A stretch of DNA of 43,582 nt from Oscillospiraceae bacterium (GCA_015065785.1 SVPR01000019.1:1-43582); one strand, 5' to 3'; shown: positions 24,536 through 33,558, counted from the first letter of the stretch. Notes: a model not told the origin generated them from the sequence alone. Numbers and translations: made by a program.

Positions 24536-25471
24536 TCATTCAAGCACTGTTGTTCTGAGTGCCGCCTCTTTATTTTCTTTAGATGTTTTTCTCAATATAC
24601 CAAAAACACCTAACAATGCAAAGACTACGCCCATTATTAAATCGCCGACAAATGCGGTTGTAAACTCTGGGTCTTCAAAAATATAAATGTGGTAATATAT
24701 AGCATCTAACAAAGGCCAACCGCCATCAATCATTATTTGCATAATACCACCTGCAAATTGACCTACTAATACACCTAAAAGTGTGAGCACCAAAGTAATT
24801 GGCATTTTTGCTTTACAAGGCTTACCACCCATTTTTTCATAACCTTTTACAGCCAAAACTCCTATAAGGGCACCAACTATTGCAGCCACATAGCCTATGT
24901 AATAAACAATCGCCCAGACAATAGTACCAAGAAGCGCACCTAAAACAGCACCTAAAATACCTTTACCTAAATTCTTTTCTTCTGTTTCATATCTTGCTTG
25001 TTCAACATCTGCTCTTTCCATTACAGCACCTGAACAACCACCGTGAATTCTGTGAGCAACGCCGTTGATAAGAACAATTCTGCTTTCGTCTGTACTTTCA
25101 ATAGTGTTACCGCAAGCAGTACAGAAGCCGTCACCAATAATTCCGTTTTCTCTCAAGAAATTCGGGAAGAAATCAAGAAATGCTCTGATTCTCTTCATTG
25201 TGCCAACTGTGTCAGCAATGTCAATTGAAATACCCTCACGCATTATGTTAAACTGAGCAACTCTGTATTCTTTATTTGCCTCCTTGCTCTGAAGAAATGC
25301 TGTGATTTTCCCTGCACATTCATCTGTCACTGCACCTGAAAAAGAAATATTTTTAATGCCATAGCCCTCTTTGAGTGTTACCATATACCCACCAATAACA
25401 CCATAAGCTACGCCATTTGAAATTTTCATTCCCTTTTCACTTGCGTAATCCTTTAATCCTTTTGCTGCCAT
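24536..25471 (-). CDS. Membrane protein with zinc-finger-like Cys pairs, unknown function
   Basis: 311 aa, unrecognised. The N-terminal soluble part (1-165) contains CTACGN near 119-124 and HRIHGGC near 140-146, a plausible zinc site. The C-terminal half has four hydrophobic segments (about 172-195, 196-212, 223-245 and 275-300) with glycine-rich helices (GILGAVLGALLGTIV). AAGGAG precedes the ATG. It is transcribed alone from the promoter at 25504-25532 and ends at the bidirectional terminator. Confidence 0.75.
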   Translation of the reverse strand: MAAKGLKDYASEKGMKISNGVAYGVIGGYMVTLKEGYGIKNISFSGAVTDECAGKITAFLQSKEANKEYRVAQFNIMREGISIDIADTVGTMKRIRAFLDFFPNFLRENGIIGDGFCTACGNTIESTDESRIVLINGVAHRIHGGCSGAVMERADVEQARYETEEKNLGKGILGAVLGALLGTIVWAIVYYIGYVAAIVGALIGVLAVKGYEKMGGKPCKAKMPITLVLTLLGVLVGQFAGGIMQIMIDGGWPLLDAIYYHIYIFEDPEFTTAFVGDLIMGVVFALLGVFGILRKTSKENKEAALRTTVLE

Positions 25472-25503
25472 TTTTACATCTCCTTATTCTAATATATTAA
25501 ACT

Positions 25504-25532
25504 AATATATCATATTTTACGACAATTTTCAA
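25504..25532 (-). promoter_or_regulatory. Promoter of the 311-aa membrane protein gene
   Basis: Minus strand TTGAAA (25532-25527), 17-bp spacer, TATATT (25509-25504), about 33 nt before the ATG. Confidence 0.6.
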
Positions 25533-25559
25533 CATTTTTCTGGCATTTTATGAAAATCA

Positions 25560-25588
25560 TTGACCAATTTTGAATTTAACAGTATAAT
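25560..25588 (+). promoter_or_regulatory. Promoter of the reversed GH3 gene
   Basis: TTGACC (25560-25565), 17-bp spacer, TATAAT (25583-25588), followed by a 40-nt leader with GAGGGGG before the ATG. Confidence 0.75.
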
Positions 25589-25628
25589 ATTAGCAGACTA
25601 TTCATTCACTTTTTGAGGGGGTTAAGCT

Positions 25629-28052
25629 ATGAATTTAGAAAAAGCTAAAAGAAAGCTTTACAACATCATTGGTAAAGCAATTAACAGCATTGCACAAAAT
25701 GAAGCAGGTAACACAAGCGATATTCCAAAAACTATTACTGACGGTGCGCCTGAGCTTATATGTAAAGCAGGAATTGAAGGCTCTGTGCTTTTAAGAAATG
25801 ATGATGTTTTACCATTCAGAAAAACAGATAAAATTTCTGTTTTCGGCAGATGTCAGTATGACTGGTTTTATGTTGGTTACGGTTCAGGTGGCGATGTAAT
25901 AAAGCCCTACACTGTAAGCTTAATTGAGGGGCTTGAGAATTTACAGGCAAATTTAAACGAGCCACTTAAAGAAAAATATAAAGCGTGGTGCGAAAAAAAT
26001 CCGCCCGACCACGGCTTCTGGGGACACTGGCCACATTACTATAACGAAATGCCGATTACAGAAGCTGAAATCAAAAATTTCAGTAATGACTCAGAATGTG
26101 CAGTTGTTATAATTGGTCGTTCTGCAGGCGAAGACAGAGAAAATTATTTAAAAGAAGGTAGCTTTTTACTTACTGAGGATGAAAAAAATCTTATAAATAA
26201 TGTAACAAAATATTTTAAAAAGACTGCTATTTTACTTAACACAGGTAATGTAATAAGCCTTTATGACATCAATTTAATTGACAGCGACCTGGCAATTCTT
26301 ATGTGTTGGCAGGGCGGTATGGAAAGCGGTAATTCTGTTGCAAAAATGCTTTTGGGAGAAAAGTCACCAAGCGGTAAATTGACTGACACTATTGCTTACA
26401 ATTACGAAGACTACCCTTGCAGTGAAAATTTCGGCTACAAGGAATACACAAATTATGTTGAGGATATTTTTGTTGGCTACCGCTACTTTGAAACATTCCA
26501 CAAAGAAAAGGTTTTATATCCTTTCGGCTTTGGTCTTACCTACACCACATTCACACAAGAATTTTTAAATGCTGAATTAAATAACGATGAAGTAACATTG
26601 CAGGTTAAGGTTACCAACACAGGCAATTTTAAATGTAAGGATATTGTCGAAGTTTATGTTTCGGCTCCACAGGGCAAACTCGGAAAACCCGAAAAGGTTT
26701 TAGTCGGATTCAACAAATCAAAAGAATTATCGCCAAACGAAGCCGAAACACTCACTTTAAAATTCCCTCTTTACTATTGTGCCTCTTATGATGATAGTGG
26801 TAAAACAGGTAACAAATCCTGCTATGTATTAGAAAGTGGTGCTTACTCTCTTTTCATAGGCGACAATGTAAGAGATAGTAAAAAAGCCTGGGAATTTACA
26901 ATTGACGAATTAAAAATTGTCGATAAATTAAGCGAGGTTTGTGCTCCTAAAAATAAATTTCAGAGAATGCTTGCTGTCACAAACGAAAACGGTGAGCTCG
27001 CAGAAGATTTTGAAAATGTGCCACTCGCAACAACAAATTTGAGAAAAATCATTTTAGAAAATCTTCCGCAAAAGGTTGAATACACAGGCGACAAGGGAAT
27101 AAAATTAACTGATGTTAAATCCGGTAAAAACACCCTCGATGAATTTGTTGCTCAGCTTAACCCTACTGAATTAGAAGCAATTTCGCGTGGGCACTATGTG
27201 ATGGATAGCCCATTAGGCAACAAGGGTAATGCAGGTGCTTTCGGTGGTGTTACACAAAGCCTCAGAGCTAAAAAAGTTCCACCTGTTATTACAACAGATG
27301 GCCCCTCAGGTATTAGAATTCGTTCTTGCTGTTCACTTCTCCCTAACGGCACAGCCTTAGCTTGTAGCTGGAACACTGAATTAGTTGAAGAGTTATACAC
27401 CTTAATCGGTAACGAAATGAAAGAAAAAGGCTCTGATGTACTTTTAGCCCCCGGTATGAACATTCACAGAAGTATGCTTTGTGGCAGAAACTTTGAGTAT
27501 TTTTCAGAAGACCCGATTATAAGCGGTAAAATTGCAGGTGCAGTTGTAAAAGGCGTTCAGAGTGCGGGCGTTTCGGCTTGTCCTAAGCATTTTGCCTGTA
27601 ACAATCAGGAAACAAACAGAACCTATAACGATTCCCGAGTTTCAGAAAGAGCATTAAGAGAAATTTATTTAAAAGGCTTTGAAATTTGTGTTAAAGATGC
27701 GAAACCACTTAATATTATGACTTCTTATAATAAAATAAATGGTGTGTGGGGTCATTACCAATATGAACTTTGCACTATGATTTTAAGAAATGAATGGGGT
27801 TATAATGGTAACATTATGACTGACTGGTGGATGCGAAGTGCAAACAGCCACGAATTCCCACAATTAAGAGATAACGCTTACAGAGTCCGTGCAGGTGTTG
27901 ATGTTTTAATGCCGGGTGGTAAACGCTCAGGCAGAAAAAAGCCTGACGGCACACTTCTTGAAACCTATAAAAAAGAAAACGGAATTACATTAGGCGAAAT
28001 GCAGAGAACTGCAAAAAATGTCTTAAATTTATGTCTGGAATTAAACAAATAA
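25629..28052 (+). CDS. GH3 beta-glucosidase-type hydrolase with reversed (permuted) domain order
   Basis: 807 aa, running in the opposite domain order from the GH3 at 13315. The alpha/beta sandwich comes first (about 45-300, with VLLRNDDVLPF, IIGRSAGEDREN and SPSGKLTDTIAY). Then comes the fibronectin III-like domain (about 310-430), and last the catalytic barrel (about 490-807, with ITTDGPSGIR, PKHFACNNQE and IMTDWWM). The nucleophile is D732. Reversed GH3 enzymes are known from Ruminococcus and Butyrivibrio. No signal peptide, so probably an intracellular beta-glucosidase. Single-gene unit with its own promoter and terminator. Confidence 0.92.
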   Translation: MNLEKAKRKLYNIIGKAINSIAQNEAGNTSDIPKTITDGAPELICKAGIEGSVLLRNDDVLPFRKTDKISVFGRCQYDWFYVGYGSGGDVIKPYTVSLIEGLENLQANLNEPLKEKYKAWCEKNPPDHGFWGHWPHYYNEMPITEAEIKNFSNDSECAVVIIGRSAGEDRENYLKEGSFLLTEDEKNLINNVTKYFKKTAILLNTGNVISLYDINLIDSDLAILMCWQGGMESGNSVAKMLLGEKSPSGKLTDTIAYNYEDYPCSENFGYKEYTNYVEDIFVGYRYFETFHKEKVLYPFGFGLTYTTFTQEFLNAELNNDEVTLQVKVTNTGNFKCKDIVEVYVSAPQGKLGKPEKVLVGFNKSKELSPNEAETLTLKFPLYYCASYDDSGKTGNKSCYVLESGAYSLFIGDNVRDSKKAWEFTIDELKIVDKLSEVCAPKNKFQRMLAVTNENGELAEDFENVPLATTNLRKIILENLPQKVEYTGDKGIKLTDVKSGKNTLDEFVAQLNPTELEAISRGHYVMDSPLGNKGNAGAFGGVTQSLRAKKVPPVITTDGPSGIRIRSCCSLLPNGTALACSWNTELVEELYTLIGNEMKEKGSDVLLAPGMNIHRSMLCGRNFEYFSEDPIISGKIAGAVVKGVQSAGVSACPKHFACNNQETNRTYNDSRVSERALREIYLKGFEICVKDAKPLNIMTSYNKINGVWGHYQYELCTMILRNEWGYNGNIMTDWWMRSANSHEFPQLRDNAYRVRAGVDVLMPGGKRSGRKKPDGTLLETYKKENGITLGEMQRTAKNVLNLCLELNK

Positions 28053-28090
28053 CAAAAAACCGATAACCTTTGGGTTATCGGTTTTTTGTT
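28051..28090. terminator. Bidirectional terminator after the reversed GH3 gene
   Basis: 18-bp stem spanning AACAAAAAACCGATAACC and its complement with loop TTTG. A-runs and T-runs lie in the arms, so it works both ways. It overlaps the GH3 stop codon. Confidence 0.9.
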
Positions 28091-28101
28091 ATTTATATCG
28101 T

Positions 28102-29571
28102 TTAATTGTAATTTATACCAACCATTAAAAGCATCATAAGTACCGAGAAAATAAATTCACCTACGAACAACTTCCAACTCCATTTAAGCCATTTTCCGTA
28201 AGAAACGCCAACTAAGCCAATTGCAATAATCATAATACCACTTGTCGGATACAAAAGATTTGTAAAGCCGTCTGCAAGACAAAATGTTGTTACTATTGAT
28301 TGTCGGGTTATTCCGACTAAATCAGAAAGTGGTGCAATAAGTGGCATAATTAAAAACGCCTTTGCGGTACCGCTACCAATGAAAAACTCTAAAAATGCAA
28401 TAAGTACGAACAACAAAACTATTGCAACATAGGGTGAAAGACCTTGTAAAAGGTTATAAACATTAAAAAGAATTGTGTGCATAATTTTTGCTTCTGCCAA
28501 AATGTAAGAAATAGCAATAACAAAAATAACAACAGGAATTACCGGTGCAATTGTTTTAGCACCCTGCAAAAAGCTTTTAAATAATGATTTCCCTTTTAAG
28601 CCGGTGAAATACCCGGCAAGAACTCCACCTACTGTAAAAAGAATTGCCATTGCAGGAAGTGAAAGTCCGCCACCTAAATCTAATGCAAAGTCAATTATAA
28701 TTGCAAGAATATCTATCGCCATACAAATCAAAAATGCTTTTGCACCTTTTTTTGTATCTGTATTATTCAAAATCAAATCAATATCTTCAATTTTATATTT
28801 TTCTCTTAATGCCTTGTCAGATTCATAAACCAACGATTTTTTAGGATTTTTCTCGATTTTTTTCGCATATAAGAAAAGAAATGCAAAAAGAATTAAGTAA
28901 ACACCTAAAAATACAACGAATCTTAAAGAAAGTCCTGAAAAGACCTCTAACCCCGCTAATTTCTGAACAGTTGCCACATTAAACGGGTTAAAGGTTGCGG
29001 CAGTAAATCCCCAGGCGATTGAAACAAGGCTAAGGCCTAAACCGACTAATGAATCCCACCCTAACGCCAATGACACGGCAACAGCAATTGGTACGAGTGT
29101 TACAGATTCTTCTAAAACACCTGCAACAGAGCTTAACGCCATACCACAGAAAATTATAACTGCCATTAAGCTATATTTTCTCTTACTGAATTTTTTAATG
29201 AGCGTTGCCATCATAAATTTCATAACGCCACATTTGTCGAGAATTAAAAATGCACCGCCTATTAAAATAACCATTACAATTATTAAAATACCTGTGCCTG
29301 CGTAGCTACTCGTAAAGCAAAGAACCGGCGCTAAAAAAATTTTCCAGACAGGCATTTTATAATCATTTAATTCTTTATAAGTACCATTTACAATTTGCTC
29401 GTAGCCGTCTTTTTCAATGACCTGATATTCACCCCTTGGCAACACCTGCGTAAGAACACCAACAAATGCCATAATTATCACAAGTGCGGAAATAATAGCA
29501 ATAACCGTCTTTTTATCAAGCGAAATACCGAGCCCTTTATTCTCAGTATTATTTACTTTTTCATTACTCAT
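28102..29571 (-). CDS. YfcC-family membrane transporter
   Basis: 489 aa with about 12 hydrophobic segments and a cytosolic loop near 235-270. It has features of the YfcC / DcuC-like ion-transporter superfamily: an N-terminal helix followed by LPRGEYQV, a GVLEESVTLVPIAVAVSLALG segment, FNPFNVATVQKLAG, the FFIGSGTAKAFLIMPLIAPL re-entrant motif and NLLYPTSGIM. Members are annotated as basic amino-acid or C4-dicarboxylate transporters; the substrate here is not known. AAAGGA lies about 12 bases before the ATG. Transcribed alone from 29634-29662. Confidence 0.85.
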   Translation of the reverse strand: MSNEKVNNTENKGLGISLDKKTVIAIISALVIIMAFVGVLTQVLPRGEYQVIEKDGYEQIVNGTYKELNDYKMPVWKIFLAPVLCFTSSYAGTGILIIVMVILIGGAFLILDKCGVMKFMMATLIKKFSKRKYSLMAVIIFCGMALSSVAGVLEESVTLVPIAVAVSLALGWDSLVGLGLSLVSIAWGFTAATFNPFNVATVQKLAGLEVFSGLSLRFVVFLGVYLILFAFLFLYAKKIEKNPKKSLVYESDKALREKYKIEDIDLILNNTDTKKGAKAFLICMAIDILAIIIDFALDLGGGLSLPAMAILFTVGGVLAGYFTGLKGKSLFKSFLQGAKTIAPVIPVVIFVIAISYILAEAKIMHTILFNVYNLLQGLSPYVAIVLLFVLIAFLEFFIGSGTAKAFLIMPLIAPLSDLVGITRQSIVTTFCLADGFTNLLYPTSGIMIIAIGLVGVSYGKWLKWSWKLFVGEFIFSVLMMLLMVGINYN

Positions 29572-29633
29572 TTTATTTTAAATTCCTTTCAGGATGTGTT
29601 AAAAATTCTTGAACATTTATAACAAGCCTGAAC

Positions 29634-29662
29634 AGTATATCATAAAAGCTGATATTTGCCAA
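29634..29662 (-). promoter_or_regulatory. Promoter of the YfcC-family gene
   Basis: Minus strand TTGGCA (29662-29657), 17-bp spacer, TATACT (29639-29634). Divergent from the trmB promoter. Confidence 0.6.
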
Positions 29663-29690
29663 TATGCAATAGTTTTAATTTATATTACAA

Positions 29691-29719
29691 TTGACAAATG
29701 CTTTTTGGATATTTATAAT
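29691..29719 (+). promoter_or_regulatory. trmB promoter
   Basis: Consensus TTGACA (29691-29696), 17-bp spacer, TATAAT (29714-29719), 33 nt before the ATG at 29753. This also shows that upstream in-frame start codons are not used. Confidence 0.85.
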
Positions 29720-29752
29720 ATCAATGTATTACTAATATTCAGTGAGGTAATT

Positions 29753-30397
29753 ATGAGAGTAAAAAAGAAAAAGCACGGCGCTGAAAGAATGGCGGCTTGT
29801 GGTGACATTGTAATAAATGATTTAACTGTTGCCGAAAAAAATCCTAAAAATCTTTTTGATGATGACAAAGAGGTCAGAATTGAAATTGGGTGCGGTAAGG
29901 GTGACTTTATTGTCGGTACTGCAGAAAAAAATCCCCAGGTAAACTTCCTTGCAATTGAAAAGGTTCACGATGTACTCGTTATGGCGGCAGAAAAAATCAA
30001 GGCCTCAGGGCTTACAAATGTCAGGGTTTGCTGTTGTGACGCCAAGGATTTAACAGAGCTTTTTGACGCAAAATCAATTGACAGAATTTATCTTAATTTT
30101 TCTGACCCGTGGCCAAAATCAAGACACGAAAAAAGAAGATTAACACACCGTAATTTTCTTGAAATTTATAAAACAATTTTAAAAGATGATGGCGAAATCC
30201 ACTTTAAAACAGATAACCGTGGGCTTTTCGATTTTTCTTTGGAAGAATTTAAAGAGTGCAGCTGGGAATTAGATAAATTAACCTTTGATTTACATAATTC
30301 TGAATATATGGAAAACAATGTTATGACAGAATATGAAAGAAGATTTTCGGGTTTAGGTTTTCCAATCAACAGAGTTGAAGCGAAAAAGCCTTTATAA
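29753..30397 (+). CDS. trmB: tRNA (guanine-N7-)-methyltransferase
   Basis: Makes m7G46 in tRNA variable loops with SAM as donor. 214 aa. The start is the ATG at 29753, with GTGAGG upstream and the promoter just before; a 48-codon upstream extension would contain the promoter. Motifs are EIGCGKGDF (SAM-binding motif I), AIEKVHDV, CCDAKDL and the TrmB signature NFSDPWPKSRHEKRRL, then HFKTDN. Monocistronic. Confidence 0.95.
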   Translation: MRVKKKKHGAERMAACGDIVINDLTVAEKNPKNLFDDDKEVRIEIGCGKGDFIVGTAEKNPQVNFLAIEKVHDVLVMAAEKIKASGLTNVRVCCCDAKDLTELFDAKSIDRIYLNFSDPWPKSRHEKRRLTHRNFLEIYKTILKDDGEIHFKTDNRGLFDFSLEEFKECSWELDKLTFDLHNSEYMENNVMTEYERRFSGLGFPINRVEAKKPL

Positions 30398-30416
30398 TCA
30401 AATTCCGTTATATATA

Positions 30417-30456
30417 GCAAAAAACCGAGATGTTTCTACATCTCGGTTTTTGTTAT
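30417..30456. terminator. Bidirectional terminator between trmB and mltG
   Basis: Stem ACCGAGATGT / ACATCTCGGT with loop TTCT between A6 and T5 tracts. Confidence 0.9.
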
Positions 30457-30466
30457 ATATCCGTTT

Positions 30467-31318
30467 TTATAATCCGGCTTTGTCACAATTTCTTAAATGC
30501 TCACTATAAGTTTTGGCATAATAAGTATTACCCTCTTTATCGTGACAGAAATAATAATAGTCAGTTTCTTCGGGATAAAGCGCCGCATTTATCGCAAACA
30601 TACCGGGGTTACAAACAGGACCCTGAGGAAGTGAAAAACAATCATAAGTGTTATAAATTTCTTTATAGCCTTCTATATTTTCCTCACCGACAAATGATGC
30701 TATATCTTCTGTAACATAAAAGTAGGTTGAGTCCATCTCAAGTCGCATATTATCTTCTAATCTGTTATAAATAATTCCTGCAATAGTTGCCGCATCACTT
30801 TGGAAAGCACCCTCAGCCTGAATTATAGATGCAATTATCATAATTTCATCCATTGTGTAGCCGAGTTCATTTGCTCTCGCTCTCATATCATCTGTAATTT
30901 TAACATCGGCATTACTTAAAAATCGTGAAATTACACTTTCGGGTGCTTCATCTAAAAAGAAGTCGTAGGTATCCGGAAAAAGATACCCCTCCAGCTTAAA
31001 GCAACGGCTTTCATCAGCAGGAATATCACTATAAATTTTGTAATCTGTAAAAGCGTAATTCTGAGCAGTATTCATTAAAGCATCGTAGGAAGCAACTCCG
31101 TTTTGCTCAAGTAATTCAAAGCATTCAGTCAGTGTTATGCCCTCAATAAATGTAATTTTTGTAGTTGCAAGTGTAATTGGTTCAGTAGTTGTTTCTTCTT
31201 CAAAAAGACCTTTTTTGTCTGCAACCAACACACCACAAGCTAAAACAGCAATTACCAGAATTGCAATTATTATAATTTTTAAATTCTTAATCTTTCTCAT
31301 AAACTTATTATAACCCAT
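30467..31318 (-). CDS. mltG: Endolytic murein transglycosylase MltG (YceG-like)
   Basis: Cleaves nascent glycan strands at the membrane and sets their length. 283 aa: N-terminal transmembrane anchor (about 13-33), Thr-rich linker, then the YceG domain. Family motifs are LEGYLFPDTY (109-118), ASIIQAEG with the catalytic glutamate (E169), LPQGPVCNPG and YYYFCHDKEGNTYYAKT. It is shorter than the usual 330-380 aa and lacks the N-terminal LysM-like part. Start uncertain: neither the first ATG (31318) nor the ATG at 31300 has a clear ribosome site. Confidence 0.9.
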   Translation of the reverse strand: MGYNKFMRKIKNLKIIIIAILVIAVLACGVLVADKKGLFEEETTTEPITLATTKITFIEGITLTECFELLEQNGVASYDALMNTAQNYAFTDYKIYSDIPADESRCFKLEGYLFPDTYDFFLDEAPESVISRFLSNADVKITDDMRARANELGYTMDEIMIIASIIQAEGAFQSDAATIAGIIYNRLEDNMRLEMDSTYFYVTEDIASFVGEENIEGYKEIYNTYDCFSLPQGPVCNPGMFAINAALYPEETDYYYFCHDKEGNTYYAKTYSEHLRNCDKAGL

Positions 31319-31337
31319 ATTTAGTCTTACATTTTAA

Positions 31338-31367
31338 AACGGGGATTGATTTTACTCAATCCCCGTT
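31338..31367 (-). terminator. Terminator of the chemoreceptor gene
   Basis: Perfect 12-bp stem AACGGGGATTGA / TCAATCCCCGTT with a 6-nt loop, just after the stop. The T-run is short (TTTTAAAATG on minus). Confidence 0.75.
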
Positions 31368-31372
31368 AAATT

Positions 31373-32944
31373 TTATTCCTCAATTTCTGATGAAATTGAA
31401 TCTGTCAATGACTTAATGCTATCGGCACTCTTTGAAAGCAATTGCATACTATCATTAAAGAGAACGATTTGTTCAAATAATCCATCAGCATCAGTTTTAC
31501 CGTTAACACAGTCGGTGTCAACCTTTTTCATCTTTTCAACCAAGTCAGAACCAATTTGTTGCATTCTCTGAATAGCAAATGTCTGCTCATCAATAGCCTG
31601 CTCAACCTGGTCAATCTGGTCTTTAAGATTTGTGAAGCTGTCACTCAAGATGCCAAGCTGTTTTTGTGATTCATTAACAGCAGTAACACCGATTTTTGAT
31701 TGTTCTTTAGTGGAAACCATCATTTCATCGAGCTCTGTAATAACCGCATCAATAGCATTTGAGCATTCTTTACTTTGTGCCGCAAGAGTTCTTACTTCAC
31801 CGGCAACAACCGCAAAGCCGGCACCCGCTTTACCTGAACGAGCAGCCTCAACTGCAGCGTTGAGTGAAAGAATGTTAGTCTGACGAGCGATATTGTCAAT
31901 CTCGTTAGAGAATGTTTTAATTCTTTCCATAGCTGACTGAAGATTATTAATAAGCTCATCAAGATGAACCATACTGTTATCAACAGATGAAAGGTGTGTA
32001 GCGGTAGCTTCAATGTTATCGTGGTTAGTAACAACCATTGTATTAACGCTTGAAACAACGCCTGAAATTTTGTCAGAGGATGTTACACATTGTGCAATAT
32101 CTGAGAAGAGAGTGTGAACTGCATCGGTAGTTTCTGCAACTGTGTAGCCGATGTCAGTATTTGTTGTCTGAAGATTGTCACCTGCTTGTTGGATTGATTC
32201 ACCGGCAGCAGTAAGACTGATAATTTCGTGATATGTATCTGAAACATTAGAAGAAAGCTGTGTGTGAATGTTCGCAAGCTCTTCAATAAGCTTTGCACTT
32301 TCTTCTGCTTCTTTCTGAGCGCGCTCAATATGAGTTTTACCTCTATTAACCATCATATAGCAAACGAGCATTGCTGCGTTAATGCAGATCCAGCACATTG
32401 GAATATCTTTAGGGTTAAAACCGAACATTTCAGGTCTTAATGTGTAAACACCTAACAAGAAAGCATTCAAAAGACCCATCTGAATGAATACATAAGATGG
32501 TCTGAAATAAATACCTGTCATAACAGCACTTACAGCATATAAAATAAAGTCATCTGTAAGGCTTGTTCCGAAGAATGAAATACCAAAAATCAATATTAAT
32601 TGTGCAGATGTAATCAACGCGCCACGAGCATAAATTTTAACCTTAAGCTTCTTAAGCACAAAGAATGCCACAACAACTGCCACAACCGCTGCTACTATAA
32701 CAATAGCTTGTGAAACCAAGCCGCCAACACCTTTGTTGATTGCATAGTACATAGCAATTATAGCAATAATTACCATATTTTTTATAAGAAGACTTTCTTC
32801 TTGTTGCTCACGGGTTTGCTTGGATTTATCTCTTTTCCTGAGCAAGTTAATCTTTTTAAGATTGTCACCATTAACTTTTTTCAAGTCTGATTTTTCGCGA
32901 CCTTTACCAGGTGAACCAGGCTTTTTTATGGAGATTTTTTTCAT
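31373..32944 (-). CDS. Methyl-accepting chemotaxis protein, multi-TM without a clear sensor domain
   Basis: 523 aa from the ATG at 32944 (GAGG upstream). A basic N-terminus of about 50 aa (KPGSPGKGR) is followed by five to six transmembrane helices (about 54-195) with very short loops, so there is no classical extracytoplasmic sensor. No HAMP domain is obvious. The cytoplasmic signalling coiled coil (about 215-520) has the conserved tip QTNILSLNAAVEAAR followed by GFAVVAGEVRTLAAQS, the CheA/CheW contact region. No chemotaxis genes lie nearby. Promoter at 32973-33001 overlaps a palindrome. Confidence 0.9.
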   Translation of the reverse strand: MKKISIKKPGSPGKGREKSDLKKVNGDNLKKINLLRKRDKSKQTREQQEESLLIKNMVIIAIIAMYYAINKGVGGLVSQAIVIVAAVVAVVVAFFVLKKLKVKIYARGALITSAQLILIFGISFFGTSLTDDFILYAVSAVMTGIYFRPSYVFIQMGLLNAFLLGVYTLRPEMFGFNPKDIPMCWICINAAMLVCYMMVNRGKTHIERAQKEAEESAKLIEELANIHTQLSSNVSDTYHEIISLTAAGESIQQAGDNLQTTNTDIGYTVAETTDAVHTLFSDIAQCVTSSDKISGVVSSVNTMVVTNHDNIEATATHLSSVDNSMVHLDELINNLQSAMERIKTFSNEIDNIARQTNILSLNAAVEAARSGKAGAGFAVVAGEVRTLAAQSKECSNAIDAVITELDEMMVSTKEQSKIGVTAVNESQKQLGILSDSFTNLKDQIDQVEQAIDEQTFAIQRMQQIGSDLVEKMKKVDTDCVNGKTDADGLFEQIVLFNDSMQLLSKSADSIKSLTDSISSEIEE

Positions 32945-32972
32945 AGACACACCTCAACAAATTAAACACTAA

Positions 32973-33020
32973 GATATATGATTAAGTATATTGGGGGACA
33001 ATATACCTATTTCAATATAC
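32973..33020 (-). promoter_or_regulatory. Chemoreceptor promoter with three GTATATTG operator-like sites
   Basis: Minus strand TTGTCC (33001-32996), 17-bp spacer, TATATC (32978-32973). The -35 lies in a perfect inverted repeat: GTATATTG (32986-32993), GGGGA, CAATATAC (32999-33006). A third copy CAATATAC (33013-33020) follows 14 bp further upstream. Confidence 0.55.
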
Positions 33021-33180
33021 ATTTTACCAAAAATTCAACAAGTTGTCTATATTAATTTTATAAAAACTCAAATTTTATACATTTCATTTGAATTTTTGCA
33101 CAATATTTAGCAAATATAACCAACTTATTTAGTTTAATTTGCTGTAAAAGAAATAAAACAGAATGAATTGAGCTGTATAA
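33021..33180. other. AT-rich intergenic stretch, nothing seen
   Basis: Between the chemoreceptor operator sites and the small-RNA terminator I find no open frame with a ribosome site, no strong hairpin and no repeat. Confidence 0.5.
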
Positions 33181-33296
33181 ATACAAAAAAGCGAAAACGA
33201 CGAAAAGTTGGGAGTTCTTTTCGTCGCTTCGCTTAGTTTTTGGGGGAGAATTATAATGAAATAAAAAGGAGATTTCGAAATACTTTCGTATTTCTT
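33180..33296 (-). ncRNA. Predicted CU-rich trans-acting small RNA (about 115 nt)
   Basis: On the minus strand a promoter (33303-33331) would start RNA at about 33296. The RNA begins with a 7-bp hairpin GAAATAC / GTATTTC closed by a GAAA tetraloop (33277-33294). A single-stranded region with two CU-rich words follows (ATCTCCTTT at 33272-33264 and TCTCCCCC at 33248-33241). It ends in a large terminator stem (33189-33234; GACGAAAAG / CTTTTCGTC plus AAGCGA / TCGCTT) whose loop shows AACTCCCAA, then TTTTTT. Three exposed C-rich anti-Shine-Dalgarno-like words resemble RsaE/RoxS-type sRNAs in style. Homology to those is not claimed. Confidence 0.55.
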
Positions 33297-33302
33297 GCTA
33301 TA

Positions 33303-33331
33303 AATATATCACAACATTTTCCATTTGTAAA
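33303..33331 (-). promoter_or_regulatory. Promoter of the predicted small RNA
   Basis: Minus strand TTTACA (33331-33326), 17-bp spacer, TATATT (33308-33303), seven bases before the proposed 5' end. Confidence 0.55.
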
Positions 33332-33529
33332 GTGTTTTTTGTGATTTTTTCGATATTTTTTTAAAAAATGTCGATTTTTCCAATAAAAACAAGCATTTTT
33401 GTTGTTTTTCACTCATTTTCAGGCGTTTTTGTAGCACTTTGTTTAAAGAGTTAGTCATTTTACACCAAATTTTCACAATATGTAAAAAATTTATGACACA
33501 ATCATCAAAAAATCAAAACATTAAAACAC
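33332..33529. other. AT-rich intergenic stretch between sRNA and tRNA-Pro
   Basis: No open frame with a ribosome site. The only structure is an AT-only palindrome near 33347-33376 (TCGATATTTT... followed by TTTTT), which is too weak to call a terminator. Confidence 0.4.
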
Positions 33530-33558
33530 TTGCAAAATTATTGATTATGTGGTAATAT
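33530..33558 (+). promoter_or_regulatory. tRNA-Pro promoter and leader hairpin
   Basis: TTGCAA (33530-33535), 17-bp spacer, TAATAT (33553-33558). The leader holds a perfect 8-bp hairpin TGCGAACA / TGTTCGCA (33575-33594) just before the tRNA. Confidence 0.7.

Noticed and set aside
33242-33262. GGGGGAG followed by ATG AAA TAA on the plus strand
   Set aside because: A ribosome-site-like sequence with a two-codon frame; better explained as the complement of the CU-rich region of the minus-strand small RNA.
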